Shown here: positions 1 through 9,436 of the stretch, piece after piece
How the letters are laid out: each line of letters opens with the position of its first letter
How positions within the stretch are numbered: position 1 is the stretch's first letter
Source: Sphingopyxis panaciterrae
Lineage (GTDB): Bacteria; Pseudomonadota; Alphaproteobacteria; Sphingomonadales; Sphingomonadaceae
Assembly: GCF_011762125.1 (NCBI RefSeq)
Contig: NZ_JAASQN010000003.1
Span: 414,470-478,469 of the forward strand
Reading direction: 5' to 3'
Length of the DNA stretch: 64,000 nucleotides
Position numbers and translations under genes: made by a program
The notes under the pieces: model-generated
What the model saw: the letters and a program-made list of their open reading frames with translations, nothing else
Databases searched by the model: none
What the model was told of the DNA's origin: nothing

Positions 1-1
1 G

Positions 2-1630
2 TCGGGACGCCTGGAAGGCGAATATGCGAATTTTGCGCATGGCTATTCGGCGCCGCGTGTCGCCGGGACGCTGAATTTCCAGGCGGGCGACAAGGTGATC
101 GAATTGCAGGCGGCGCGCTATCGCGTGATCGACGACGAACATGGCTTTGGCATTCGCAACCGTTACGCCCCCGACGGCACGCCGCTGCGGCTCACCGATT
201 ATGCGCAGCCCGAAGGCACCAGCTACACCGAATTTTCGGGGAGCTACCGGCAGCCGCTGTTCGGGGGCACGCTGCGTGCCAACGGGCTGTTCAAGAGCAG
301 CCAGATGTTCGCAGACGTACGGCACGACATCTATTATCCCGCCGATGCGCTGATCTTGGCGACCGAGCGCAACAATGAGCGCGCGACCGAAGGGCAGCTG
401 CAATATAGCCGCGGTCTCGGGGTGCGCGGCACCGTCGAATTGCTCGCGATCCGCCGCGACCATCGTCTGCACGGCGTCGATACCTCGACCGAGGAGGATT
501 TGCGCGAAGTCAATGCGACCGACACGACCGGCAGCGAGACGATCCTGCGCGGCGTCATTCGCCGCCAGGGCAAGTTGCTGTCGCTCGATGTCGGCGCCGA
601 AGGCGCGCAGAACATCCTCGACAGCCATGTCGCGCTCAGCGAAAACGGCGTCGAGGTGCCCCTCCCAGCCGACGACGTGCGGATCGAGGAAAAGCGCGCC
701 GAATTCTTCGTCACCGGCACCTGGCGGCCGGCAACCGACCTGTCGGTCGAAACGGGACTGCGCTACGAAATATCGCGCCTGACGCAGACCGGCGACAGCC
801 AGCTCACCAAATCGCTTTCCTATTGGAAGCCGCGCCTGCTCGTCTCCTACACGCCGACGCCGAAGGACCGGTTCCGGCTGCAGATCGAGCGCGAAGTCGG
901 ACAGCTCGACTTCGAGGATTTCGTCAGTTCGCCCTCGCTGACCAGCGGCACGATCAGCGCCGGCAACAAGAATCTCGAGCCCGACAGCCTCGTCCGCTAC
1001 GAAGCCGCGTGGGAGCGGCGGATCGGCGACGGATCGGTCGTGATCGCGGCGCGGCACGAGGCGGTCAGCAACCTCGTCGACCGCATTCCGATCTTCCTCG
1101 AAGACGGCAGCGCGTTCGATTCCGCGGGCAATATCGGCAGCGCGACGCGCGACGAGGTCGAACTCAACCTCAACCTGCCGCTCGACCGGATCGGGCTCAC
1201 CGGGCTGACGGTGAAGGGCAATGGCCTGCTCCGCCGCAGCCGGGTGCGCGATCCGCTGACCGGCGACAAACGCCGGATTTCGGGCGATCGTCCCGTCGAA
1301 GCCGATGTTTCGCTGACCTATGACCTGCCGCAATATGGGTTGCGGACGGGGGTCAACTATATCGTCCGCAAGACCGAGACGAGCTTCAAGGTCGACGAGA
1401 TCGAGGAAGATATCGACTCCGGTCGCATCGACGCCTTTGTCGAATATAAGCCGGGCTCGCGCTGGACGCTCCGCTGCTTCGCCAAGAATCTGACGAACAG
1501 CCCGACGGTGCGCCGCCGCGAGGTCTATTCGGCGCTGCGGGGAACGAGCACTATCGACTATCGTGAGGTTCGCTCGCTGCGCAGCGGCCGCTATTTCGGC
1601 GTTAACCTGCAATGGAATTTCGGGCGTTGA
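2..1630 (+). CDS. TonB-dependent outer-membrane receptor, 3' part
   Basis: The open frame runs in from the left edge (first full codon at base 2), so the start, signal peptide and plug domain are missing. What remains (about 540 residues) is rich in alternating aromatic/polar beta-strand sequence and ends in WNFGR, like the last strand of a TonB-dependent receptor barrel. A sequence such as FAKNLTNSPTVRRREV near residues 465-480 of the readable part resembles the penultimate barrel strands of sphingomonad receptors. The substrate cannot be told from the barrel. The PepSY/two-component genes converge on it from the other strand and may or may not be related. Family call is firm; partial gene. 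Confidence 0.85.
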   Translation, partial: SGRLEGEYANFAHGYSAPRVAGTLNFQAGDKVIELQAARYRVIDDEHGFGIRNRYAPDGTPLRLTDYAQPEGTSYTEFSGSYRQPLFGGTLRANGLFKSSQMFADVRHDIYYPADALILATERNNERATEGQLQYSRGLGVRGTVELLAIRRDHRLHGVDTSTEEDLREVNATDTTGSETILRGVIRRQGKLLSLDVGAEGAQNILDSHVALSENGVEVPLPADDVRIEEKRAEFFVTGTWRPATDLSVETGLRYEISRLTQTGDSQLTKSLSYWKPRLLVSYTPTPKDRFRLQIEREVGQLDFEDFVSSPSLTSGTISAGNKNLEPDSLVRYEAAWERRIGDGSVVIAARHEAVSNLVDRIPIFLEDGSAFDSAGNIGSATRDEVELNLNLPLDRIGLTGLTVKGNGLLRRSRVRDPLTGDKRRISGDRPVEADVSLTYDLPQYGLRTGVNYIVRKTETSFKVDEIEEDIDSGRIDAFVEYKPGSRWTLRCFAKNLTNSPTVRRREVYSALRGTSTIDYREVRSLRSGRYFGVNLQWNFGR

Positions 1631-1689
1631 CCGCGACGTCGAACGGCGCCTGGGAACCGTCGTTCCGCCCGACACGGCCGGAACGTGAT

Positions 1690-3051
1690 TTAGCCAAGCT
1701 TGGCCGGATCGTCTTCGGCCAGCGACCAGCGAAGCTCGGCGGCCAGGCCGCCGAGCGGCGAGCGGCCGAGGTGGAAACGCGCTTCGGTCGCTTCGGCAAG
1801 ATCGCGGACGATGGCGAGCCCCAGGCCGTGACCGCCGCCGGCTTCGTCGATGCGTACGCCGCGCTGCATCGCGCGTTCGATCGCGCTCTGGTCCATTCCG
1901 GCGCCATCGTCGGCGACGTGCAGCACCAGATCCCGCTCCTCGCGGCCGCCGCCGATCTCGACGAGGCGGCGGGCGTGGCGCGCGCCATTTTCAATCAGCG
2001 CCCCCAGCATTTCCGCTAGATCGGTGGCGTCGACCGGAATCCGTAAGGCCGGGTCGACATCGACCGCGAAGACGACCGCTTCGCCGCGGTCGGTGCGCTC
2101 GATCACCGCGACGAGTCCCTCGACCACTGCCAGCGCCGGCGCATCGCCGCCCGCGCCGCGCGCCGCGGCGGCGCGCGACCGGGCGAGTTCGGCTTCGAGC
2201 GCCGCGCCCACCGCCTCGACGGCGCGGTCGATCCCGTCGGCGGCATCGGCGGCACCGGCCTCGCGGGCCCGGCGACTCTGTGCCGACACCACCGCGAGCG
2301 GGGTCTTGAGGCTGTGGGCAAGATCGGCGGCGCGGCGCCGGGCCCGTGCCAGATCGCTCTCGCGCGCCGAGGCCATCGCATTGATCGCCTCGGTGAGCGG
2401 CAATATCTCGCCCGGATGCTCATCGGACAGGCGCGCGGTCGGGCTGCGGCGCAGGGGGTCGAGATCGCGGCGCAGCCGGTCGAGCGGCCGCAGGCCAAGG
2501 CTGACCTGCACATAGGTCGCGATCGAAAGCACGAGCCACAGCAGCGCCAGCGACAGCGCCAGTTCGCGGTCGAACTCGCGCAATGCAGTGCGCATCTCCG
2601 CATCGTCCGAGGCGACCCGCACGACCACCCGGACCGGCCGCGTGTCGGGCTGGATCAGGCGGCTGACCATCGTCAATTGCTTGCCGAAGGGACCGTTCAC
2701 CGTCGATCGGGTCCATGCATCGACCGACGCCGGTGCCGCGGGGAGGCTTTGATCCCACAAGGATTGCGACTGTGCCGACGCGCCGGCGACACTAGCCTGC
2801 CAATAATTTCCACTGGCAATGGCATGAAACCGGGGGTCGGCGGGCGGCGGTTCGACGACCGGGCGTCCGTCCGCGCCCAGCGTCAGGCCCGCGGCGACCT
2901 GTTCGGCGAGTTTGGTCAGCTCGGCCGCCTCGCGCCGCTCGACATGCTGGTGGAACAGCCATGAAATTCCGCCCCACGCAAGCGCCATCGCCAGGAAAAT
3001 CGCGACGGCCGCCCCGATCAGCAGCCGCAATCGCAGCGAGCTCTGCCTCAT
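1690..3051 (-). CDS. Sensor histidine kinase, PepSY-linked two-component system
   Basis: 453-residue membrane sensor kinase. A first membrane segment lies at about residues 10-33, a periplasmic sensor region at 35-160, and a second membrane segment at 163-182 followed by a HAMP-like linker. The phosphoacceptor box contains LAHSLKTPL with His246. The ATPase domain has an N box (LIENGARHA, about 352) and a G box (GHGLGLAIV). It should phosphorylate the response regulator encoded immediately upstream, whose stop overlaps this start by 4 nt (3048-3051). With the PepSY gene ahead of both, the order is PepSY-regulator-kinase, as in PhoPQ/QseBC-like systems of alphaproteobacteria. The signal is unknown. 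Confidence 0.92.
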   Translation of the reverse strand: MRQSSLRLRLLIGAAVAIFLAMALAWGGISWLFHQHVERREAAELTKLAEQVAAGLTLGADGRPVVEPPPADPRFHAIASGNYWQASVAGASAQSQSLWDQSLPAAPASVDAWTRSTVNGPFGKQLTMVSRLIQPDTRPVRVVVRVASDDAEMRTALREFDRELALSLALLWLVLSIATYVQVSLGLRPLDRLRRDLDPLRRSPTARLSDEHPGEILPLTEAINAMASARESDLARARRRAADLAHSLKTPLAVVSAQSRRAREAGAADAADGIDRAVEAVGAALEAELARSRAAAARGAGGDAPALAVVEGLVAVIERTDRGEAVVFAVDVDPALRIPVDATDLAEMLGALIENGARHARRLVEIGGGREERDLVLHVADDGAGMDQSAIERAMQRGVRIDEAGGGHGLGLAIVRDLAEATEARFHLGRSPLGGLAAELRWSLAEDDPAKLG

Positions 3052-3716
3052 CCCGTCAGTCCGGTGAGCCGATAACCCAACCCGCGGCGCGTCTCGATCA
3101 CCGCGCCGCCGAACTTGCGGCGAATCCGGGTGACGATCGCCTCGATCGCATTGGTGTCGCTGCCGTCGCTTGCCCCATAAAGATGTTCGGCAATCTCGCC
3201 CGCCGGGACGATGTGATCCTGCCGGTGCGCCAGATAATTGAGCAGGCGAAATTCGAGCTGTGACAGCGGCGTCTGCCGGCCGTCGACCGTCGCCGCCATC
3301 CGCGCAGTGTCGATCGCCATCCGGCCGACGGTCAGCACCGTGCTGGCATGGCCCGACGCGCGGCGGACCAGCGCCCGGACGCGCGCGACGAGTTCGCCGA
3401 CGGCAAAGGGTTTCGCCATATAATCGTCAGCGCCGGCATCGATGCCTTCGACCTTTTCGGTCCAGTCGCCGCGCGCGGTCAGGATCAGCACCGGCATCGT
3501 GCGCGACGCGCTCCGCCACCGGCGCAGCACGCTGAGCCCGTCGAGCCGCGGCAGGCCGAGGTCGAGGATGGCAACGGCATAATCCTCGACATCGCCCTGA
3601 AACCAGGCATCCTCGCCGTCGCCGCAGCGATCGACGACAAAGCCCGCCGCACCGAGCGCGCGCGCGACATCGTCCGCCAGGTCGGGATCATCCTCGACCA
3701 GCAGCGCCCGCATCAA
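3048..3716 (-). CDS. OmpR/PhoB-family response regulator
   Basis: 222 residues. The N-terminal receiver domain has the acidic pair at E8-D9-D10, the phosphoacceptor Asp52 in ILDLGLP and the conserved Lys in MAKPF (about 103). The C-terminal winged helix (about 125-220) ends with the typical RRGLGYRL sequence of OmpR/PhoB DNA-binding domains. It overlaps the kinase gene by 4 nt and the PepSY gene by 4 nt, so all three are translationally coupled. Likely targets are its own operon and perhaps a transporter; no binding site was identified. Confidence 0.94.
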   Translation of the reverse strand: MMRALLVEDDPDLADDVARALGAAGFVVDRCGDGEDAWFQGDVEDYAVAILDLGLPRLDGLSVLRRWRSASRTMPVLILTARGDWTEKVEGIDAGADDYMAKPFAVGELVARVRALVRRASGHASTVLTVGRMAIDTARMAATVDGRQTPLSQLEFRLLNYLAHRQDHIVPAGEIAEHLYGASDGSDTNAIEAIVTRIRRKFGGAVIETRRGLGYRLTGLTG

Positions 3717-4063
3717 TCATCCTCGATCTTGATGAGGCTGCCGGTGCGGGCGTTGATCTCGACCTCGCGCACCCGGCCCGATGCGGTCAGGATCTTCACC
3801 TCATATTTGATATAGGTCGGTTCATAGTCGAGTTCGACCTTGACCACGTCGCCGGGCACCTTGGCCTGGGCGATGGCCAGAACGCGCGGCAGCGGCAGCA
3901 GTTCGCCGCGCTGGACGGCGCTGCGGATCGCATCCTGTTCGGCGCGCTTGCGTTCTTCCTTGGACTGGCTTTTTTCAAACCCGTGCGCAGCGGGCAGGCT
4001 GGCCGCATAGCCGAGGGGCGCCGCGACGGCCGCGAGCAGAGCGAAGGGGGCAGTGATACGCAT
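3713..4063 (-). CDS. PepSY-domain periplasmic protein
   Basis: 116 residues from the ATG at 4063. That start leaves a clean signal peptide (MRITAPFALLAAVAAPLGYA); an ATG at 4108 would add 15 residues before it and is less likely. After a charged linker (about residues 30-50) comes one PepSY domain (about 52-116) with LPRVLAIAQAKVPGDVVKVELD and the ending GSLIKIEDD. PepSY proteins of this kind often precede OmpR-type two-component systems and are thought to modulate the sensor or a peptidase in the periplasm. It is first in the three-gene operon with the regulator and kinase. Confidence 0.85.
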   Translation of the reverse strand: MRITAPFALLAAVAAPLGYAASLPAAHGFEKSQSKEERKRAEQDAIRSAVQRGELLPLPRVLAIAQAKVPGDVVKVELDYEPTYIKYEVKILTASGRVREVEINARTGSLIKIEDD

Positions 4064-4219
4064 CGTGATGGTCCTTATCCAATTGATGCCCCACTTTACG
4101 AGTCCCATGCTGATGCCAGTCTGACAAAATCGGCGCCGATGTGGCGCGGCTGTTCGCCAACGGCCCCGCGGCGTCGAGTAAGTCGAATTCCGATTGAGAT
4201 CGCGAAGTCCCGCGCGGGC

Positions 4220-5596
4220 TCAGGAAGGCGCCGTGGCGGTCCCGCTTCCTCCGAGCGCCTGATACAGCGCGACATAGGCTGTCAGCCGGTCGCTGTGCAG
4301 CTGGATCAACGCGAGGTCGACCGCGAGCAGCGCGCGCTGGGCGTCGATCTGTTCGAGATAGGGCGAATAGCCGGCGCGGTAGCGGTTGGTCGCATGGCGC
4401 AGCGCGTCGGCGACCGCGGCGCGCTGCGCGAGCAGCGCCTGTTCCTGCGCGCCGAGCCGGTCGATCACCGCCAGCTGGTCTTCGACCTCGCGAAACGCGG
4501 TCAGCACGGCGCGCCGATAGGCGAAAGCCGCCTGATCGCGCTGTGCGGTCGCGGCGTCGAACTGACCCTGCAATCGCCCGCCCTGGAACAGCGGCGCCAA
4601 AATGCTGCCGCCGATCGACCAGATGCTGACCGGATCGGGCAGGGCGGAGGAGATGACGGCGCCCGCCGATGCCGACAGCCGGACCTGCGGCAGAAATTGC
4701 GCGCGGGCGACGCGCAGATTGGCGTCGGTGGCGGCGAGCGCATATTCGGCCTGCGCGATGTCGGGACGGCGGCGGACGAGGTCGGACGGCAGCACATCGG
4801 GCACTGCCGGGCGCGTCAGCGCAGCGAAATCGCGCCCGCGTGCGATGGCGTGCGGCGTGTCGCCGACCAGCTGCGACAGGGCGTTCTCCTGCCGCGCGAT
4901 CGCCGCCTCGATGGCCGGGATCTGCTGCTCGGCCGCGCGATATTCGGCTTCGGCCTGCCGCAGCTCGAGCTGCGACGTATAGCCCGCTTCGGCCCGGTCG
5001 CGCGCGATGCGCAGCGCCTCGGCGCGCGATGCCAGCGTCTGGCGCAGCAGCTCGTGCCGCTCATCGAGCGCGAGCAGGGTGATATAGCCGCTCGCGGTCG
5101 CGGCGCTGACCGACAGCACCGCCGCCTCGCGCGCCGCCGCGACGGCCGCGGCATTGGCGCCCGCCGCGTCGACCTGCGCGGCGTTGCGGCCGAACAGGTC
5201 GACCTCGTAAGCCGCCTGGAAAGCGGGTTGCGCGGCGAAGCTTTCGGTCGCCACACCGAACGGATTGAGGCTGCGCGATTCGGCGCCCGGGGCATTGACG
5301 CTCAGGGTCGGCATCAGCAGCGATCGCGCGACATGCTCCTGCGCCCGCGCTTCGGCGATGCGCGCGGCGGCGATCGCCAGGTCGGCATTGTTCGCGCGCG
5401 CCTGTTCGACCAGCGCCGCCAGCTGCGTATCGCCGAAGCCCGACCACCAGTCGCGCTCGCTTGTCGCCGTCGCCGGCATCGCGGTACGCCATCCGGCGGG
5501 AGGTGCGATGTTGCTCGCCTCGGGCCGCGGTGTCAGCGTGGGCATGCAGCCCGCGAGCAACAACGGCAGGAGCAGGACGGAGCGTGGGATACCCAT
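4220..5596 (-). CDS. Outer-membrane efflux lipoprotein (NodT/OprM family)
   Basis: 458 residues. The frame stays open far upstream, but the true start is the ATG at 5596, which gives a lipoprotein signal (MGIPRSVLLLPLLLAGC, acylated Cys17) and a TGATG junction with the upstream fusion-protein gene. Two OEP repeats follow, with the WWSGFGD sequence near residue 45 that is typical of NodT-type factors. It forms the trimeric outer-membrane channel of a tripartite pump with the two genes upstream. Substrates are not predictable from this subunit. Confidence 0.92.
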   Translation of the reverse strand: MGIPRSVLLLPLLLAGCMPTLTPRPEASNIAPPAGWRTAMPATATSERDWWSGFGDTQLAALVEQARANNADLAIAAARIAEARAQEHVARSLLMPTLSVNAPGAESRSLNPFGVATESFAAQPAFQAAYEVDLFGRNAAQVDAAGANAAAVAAAREAAVLSVSAATASGYITLLALDERHELLRQTLASRAEALRIARDRAEAGYTSQLELRQAEAEYRAAEQQIPAIEAAIARQENALSQLVGDTPHAIARGRDFAALTRPAVPDVLPSDLVRRRPDIAQAEYALAATDANLRVARAQFLPQVRLSASAGAVISSALPDPVSIWSIGGSILAPLFQGGRLQGQFDAATAQRDQAAFAYRRAVLTAFREVEDQLAVIDRLGAQEQALLAQRAAVADALRHATNRYRAGYSPYLEQIDAQRALLAVDLALIQLHSDRLTAYVALYQALGGSGTATAPS

Positions 5597-6783
5597 CACT
5601 CGTCCCCGGTGTGCACGGTCGCGATCACCGACATGCCGGGGCCGAGGCGCGCGGCGAGCTTCTGGTCCTTGTCGATGCTGATGCGGACAGCGATGCGCTG
5701 CGGCACCTTGACGAAATTGCCCGATCCGGTGTCGGGCTTGATCACGCTGAATTCGCTGCCGGCCGCCGGCGCGACGCTTTCGACATGGCCCGAAAGCTTC
5801 GTGCCGCCCAGCGCGTCGACGCGCATCGTCGCGCGCTGTCCGACGCGAATCCTGGCGGTCTGCGCTTCCTTGAAGTTGGCGACGATCCAGTGGCGCTCGG
5901 GGACCAGATACATGAGCTGCGTGCCCGGGCTGACGAGCTGTCCGACGCGCACCGTCACTTCGCTGAGCTTGCCGTCGCGCGGGGCGCGGATCACGGTGTT
6001 TTCGAGGTCGATATCGGCCAGCCCGCGTGCTGCCTTCGCATTCTCGACCCCCGCCAGCAGTCCGCCGCGCCCAACTCCGACCGAGCGCAATTGTTCGAGC
6101 GCGATCTGGCGCTGCGCTTGGGCCTGGCGCACCGCGGCTTCGGCCTGGCGGAGCGCGGCGAGCGTCTGGTCGCGCTCGCGCAGCGACACCGACCCCGCGT
6201 CGACCAGTTCGCTGACCCGGCGCATGTCGGCCTGCGCGCGGGCAAGCTGCGCGCGGGCATTGGCGACTGATGCGTCCTGCAACTGGATCTGTGCCTCGGC
6301 CGAGCGGCGGCTCTGCTCGCTGTTGTCGAGCGACGCCGATTGCGCGGCGATGTTCGCGGCACCCTGCGCGACGCGCTGGCGATAGATGCGGTCGTCGATC
6401 CGCGCGAGCACCTCGCCCGCTTTCACACGCTGGAAATCCTGGACGAGCACCGCGGTGACATAGCCGCCGACCTGCGGCGCGATGATTGTCGTCTGGCCGC
6501 GGACATAGGCGTTGTCGGTCGTCTGGCTCGACGGTTTGAACGGCGGCAGCCCCCATGCATAGAGGATAGCGAGCGCACCGATCAGGATCAGCGCGCCGAA
6601 CAGCATGATGCGGCCGCGCGAGCGGGGCGGCTTCCACCCTTCTTCGGTCGCGGCGGGTTCGGTCCCGGCCGGCGCGTCCACGGCCTCGACGGGCGGCGCG
6701 GGCGCGGGCGTTGCCGCCGCAGGGGCGGGCTTCGCAGCTTTGGCTGCCGCGGGTTCGCCACTCTTGTCTGGGTCTTCGTTCAT
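5596..6783 (-). CDS. HlyD/EmrA-family membrane fusion protein
   Basis: 395 residues. The N-terminus is a cytoplasmic Pro/Ala-rich stretch (about 1-45), then one membrane anchor (about 59-78) and the motif TTDNAYVRGQ that opens EmrA-type adaptors. A lipoyl half-motif (IIAPQVGGYV), a long coiled-coil hairpin rich in Ala, Gln and Arg (about 130-250) and a beta-barrel half (IRAPRDGKL) follow. It bridges the inner-membrane pump encoded upstream (4-nt overlap) and the outer-membrane channel encoded downstream (1-nt overlap), so the operon is complete and tightly coupled. Confidence 0.93.
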   Translation of the reverse strand: MNEDPDKSGEPAAAKAAKPAPAAATPAPAPPVEAVDAPAGTEPAATEEGWKPPRSRGRIMLFGALILIGALAILYAWGLPPFKPSSQTTDNAYVRGQTTIIAPQVGGYVTAVLVQDFQRVKAGEVLARIDDRIYRQRVAQGAANIAAQSASLDNSEQSRRSAEAQIQLQDASVANARAQLARAQADMRRVSELVDAGSVSLRERDQTLAALRQAEAAVRQAQAQRQIALEQLRSVGVGRGGLLAGVENAKAARGLADIDLENTVIRAPRDGKLSEVTVRVGQLVSPGTQLMYLVPERHWIVANFKEAQTARIRVGQRATMRVDALGGTKLSGHVESVAPAAGSEFSVIKPDTGSGNFVKVPQRIAVRISIDKDQKLAARLGPGMSVIATVHTGDE

Positions 6784-8465
6784 TGGTTTCCCGCCCTCAT
6801 TTTCTGAAGCGCTTCCAGTTCGGCCGCGAGTGGATTGAAGCCCCGCCGGCGATCATAGAGCCAGCGCACGAACATGACGGCAAAGGCGAGCGCCGACAAT
6901 GCGCCGATCACGAAGAAGGTGTCGTTAAAGGCAAGGATCGTTGCCTCGCGCGCGGCTTCGCGCACGACCTGCGCACCCGCGCTCGCGCTTCGCAGCGCGG
7001 GATCGGTCATCGTGCCGGTCATCCCGGCCGCGAGACCCGCTATGCCTTGTGCGACATCGGGGTTGCCCGTCGACAGGCTCTGGCCGAGCGTCATCAGGTG
7101 CGCCTTGGTGCGCAATGTGTGGAACGCCGACAGCGCCGCGACCCCGGCGAGCCCGCCGAGCGTTTGCGACAGGCCGAAGACCGCGACGAAGCTGACGAGA
7201 TAGGAAGGACCTTTGGTCAGCGCACGGAGCAGCCCCTCCATCAGCATCGGCCCCATGAAATAGACCGCGGCGAAGGCGATGGCGGCCTGCGAGAAATAGA
7301 GGTTCATCGGGCCGGTGCGCAGCCCCGAATGGGTGTCGAGGAAGGCGCCGATCGCGATGATCGCCAGCGAGACCAATGTCTGGCGGCGCAGATCGGTGGG
7401 GTTGAGCGTGACGATCGACAGCAGCGCCCCGGCGAACGTCGCGGCCGCCAGCACCGCATAATAGGGAACGAGCTGGTCGTTCACGAGGCCGATCGACGAG
7501 AGCAGCCCCGTCGCGCCGAAATTCTGTTCGGAGGTGAGGACGCGCACCAGCGCCCCGGTAGCCGCGAATTTCACAAGGTCGCGGCTGCCCATCCAGCGCG
7601 TCTGGAGCATTGGGTTCTTCCGGTTATGCTCGATCAGGAAGGCGGTCCCGATCAGTACGACCGACGCCGCGAGCGCACCGCCGAGCCACGGTGTCGACCA
7701 CCATTGGATGCGCCCCTGCACCAGAAAGGCGCAAAGCAGCCCGACGCCCGTCGCGAGCATCGGAAAGGTCAGCAGGTCGAGCCTTTCGAACGAGCGGATC
7801 GTCTCGCCGGGCGGCAGGTGGAGGATGTTGACGAGCCCGAAGGCGACGAGCGACATCGCGAACTGCAGCACGAACAGGTTGGCGATGTCGCCATCGGCGA
7901 GCAGCAGCGGCGAGATCGCCCGCGCCAGCGGCACCGCGACCTGCGTCAAGCCGATCGCGAGCAGGAAGCCCGCGATGCGCTTTTCCTGCGGCAAGCCCTG
8001 CATCAGATAGAAGGCGGCGAGGGTGGTGAGGCCGCTCGCCGCGATCCCCGACACGCCGCGGGCGATCAGCTCCATCCGGTAGCCGGCGTCGAACAATTGC
8101 AGGAAATTGGCGAGCAGCAGCGCGAGCATCATCGCGCGGACGAAGCGCTGGATGCCGAATTGCTGGCGCGACTTGTAGAGCAGGATGCTCATGCACGCGT
8201 TGGTCATATTATAGGCGACGGTCACCCAGCCCGCGTCGACCGGGGTCAGGTCGAGATGCCCCTGCAAGGCGGTGAGATTGGCGATGAGCATCCCGTTCTG
8301 GAAACCACCGACGATCGCGAGGAACACGCCGATCAGGAAATAGGCGATCTTGCGCCGGACCGGATGGTCGGGCGAGGCGGGCGAACCCGGCATGAAGGGG
8401 CGTTCGTGCGGTTTGAACACATAGTCGCCGCCCTGAGCGGGAGAGGACGAGCGCGACTCAGTCAT
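6780..8465 (-). CDS. MFS efflux pump, DHA2 (EmrB-like) family
   Basis: 561 residues, about 14 predicted membrane segments, the size expected for the DHA2 drug:H+ antiporter family. The first segments contain IGVFLAIVGGFQNGM and the stretch VDAGWVTVAYN that in EmrB-like pumps lies at the start of helix 2. It is the first gene of the tripartite efflux operon, with ATGA overlap to the fusion-protein gene. A LysR gene lies 62 nt upstream in the same direction and is a plausible regulator. Specific substrates cannot be read from sequence. Confidence 0.9.
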   Translation of the reverse strand: MTESRSSSPAQGGDYVFKPHERPFMPGSPASPDHPVRRKIAYFLIGVFLAIVGGFQNGMLIANLTALQGHLDLTPVDAGWVTVAYNMTNACMSILLYKSRQQFGIQRFVRAMMLALLLANFLQLFDAGYRMELIARGVSGIAASGLTTLAAFYLMQGLPQEKRIAGFLLAIGLTQVAVPLARAISPLLLADGDIANLFVLQFAMSLVAFGLVNILHLPPGETIRSFERLDLLTFPMLATGVGLLCAFLVQGRIQWWSTPWLGGALAASVVLIGTAFLIEHNRKNPMLQTRWMGSRDLVKFAATGALVRVLTSEQNFGATGLLSSIGLVNDQLVPYYAVLAAATFAGALLSIVTLNPTDLRRQTLVSLAIIAIGAFLDTHSGLRTGPMNLYFSQAAIAFAAVYFMGPMLMEGLLRALTKGPSYLVSFVAVFGLSQTLGGLAGVAALSAFHTLRTKAHLMTLGQSLSTGNPDVAQGIAGLAAGMTGTMTDPALRSASAGAQVVREAAREATILAFNDTFFVIGALSALAFAVMFVRWLYDRRRGFNPLAAELEALQKMRAGNQ

Positions 8466-8527
8466 GACGATAGCGATAGACCCTCATCGCGCTGGTTTCG
8501 ACCCGATTCGGTCGCGTCCGCCCAAGG

Positions 8528-9436
8528 TCAGGACCCGAGCCGCTCGGCGAGGAAGTCGATAAAGACGCGGACGCGCGCAGGCAGGGTCGAACCGCCGAGG
8601 AACAGGGCGTGAAAGGGCTCGATGTCGCCGGGGTTATGATCGGCGAGCAGTTCGACGAGCCGGCCGTCAGCGAGCGCGTCGGCGACGTTGAAGCGGCCGA
8701 CGCGGGCGATGCCGACACCGTCGAGCGCAAGCTGAACGACGGTGTCGCCATTGTTCGCCTCGACTACCGGCTTGATCGGCAGGTCGAAGGCCTCGCCGGC
8801 GCGGATGAACGGCCACCAGGGCTGGCGTCGGCGGAAATTGAAGCCGATGCAGCGATGGGCGAGCAAATCCTCGGGCTTGGCGGGGATGCCGTGGCGCGCC
8901 AGATAGGTGGGCGAGGCGACGACGGTGCGGTCGCTTTCGCCCAGTCGCCGCGCGATCAGCGGGCTGTCGGGCAGCGGCCCGATGCGGATCGCGACGTCGG
9001 CGCGCTCCTCGATCAGGTCGATCACCGTGTCGGTCAGGCTGATATCGACGAGAATAGCGGGATAAAGATCGAGAAACTCGCCGAGCAGCGGGACGATGCG
9101 GGTGCGGCCGTAAGAGAGCGTGGTGCTGACGCGCAGCCGCCCGCGCGGCGCCGCCTGCTCGCCGATCGCCTGCTCGACTTCGGCCATGTCGGCGAGGATG
9201 CGGTGCGCGGCGTGATAATAGGCCTCGCCATCGGCGGTCATCGCGAGGGCGCGGGTCGAGCGGAGCAGCAGCCGGGCGCCGAGCCGCGCCTCGATGCGGT
9301 CGATCGTCCGGCTGACCGCCGATGGTGTCAGGCCGAGCAGGCGGCCGGCCGCCGAAAAGCTGCCCTTGTCGATCACCGCGGCAAAGACCTCCATGGCGCG
9401 GGCGCGGTCGCCGCCTTCGTCCATCTTTGCGTTCAA
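8528..9436 (-). CDS. LysR-family transcriptional regulator
   Basis: 302 residues. The N-terminal helix-turn-helix includes FSAAGRLLGLTPSAVSRTIDR (about 27-47), followed by a LysR substrate-binding domain. The TTG at 9436 is preferred as start because AAGGA lies 8 nt before it; the ATG four codons later (9424) has that signal too far away. Its neighbours are an efflux operon downstream on the same strand and a divergent MFS exporter gene starting at 9526. LysR regulators usually act on the divergent neighbour, and the shared intergenic region contains a repeated 9-mer. The effector is unknown. Confidence 0.92.
   Translation of the reverse strand: MNAKMDEGGDRARAMEVFAAVIDKGSFSAAGRLLGLTPSAVSRTIDRIEARLGARLLLRSTRALAMTADGEAYYHAAHRILADMAEVEQAIGEQAAPRGRLRVSTTLSYGRTRIVPLLGEFLDLYPAILVDISLTDTVIDLIEERADVAIRIGPLPDSPLIARRLGESDRTVVASPTYLARHGIPAKPEDLLAHRCIGFNFRRRQPWWPFIRAGEAFDLPIKPVVEANNGDTVVQLALDGVGIARVGRFNVADALADGRLVELLADHNPGDIEPFHALFLGGSTLPARVRVFIDFLAERLGS

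Noticed and set aside
3983..6385. 800-codon open frame on the plus strand
   Set aside because: It lies antisense to the outer-membrane factor and fusion-protein genes, has an Arg/Gly/Ala-rich composition typical of a shadow frame in GC-rich DNA, and no family similarity.
4220..6637. Single 805-residue protein on the minus strand
   Set aside because: Only the part from the ATG at 5596 is a real gene (a lipoprotein with a proper signal). The upstream part is out-of-frame reading of the fusion-protein gene.
6711..8612. 633-codon plus-strand frame
   Set aside because: Antisense to the MFS pump gene, dominated by Arg, Gln, Asp and His; shadow.
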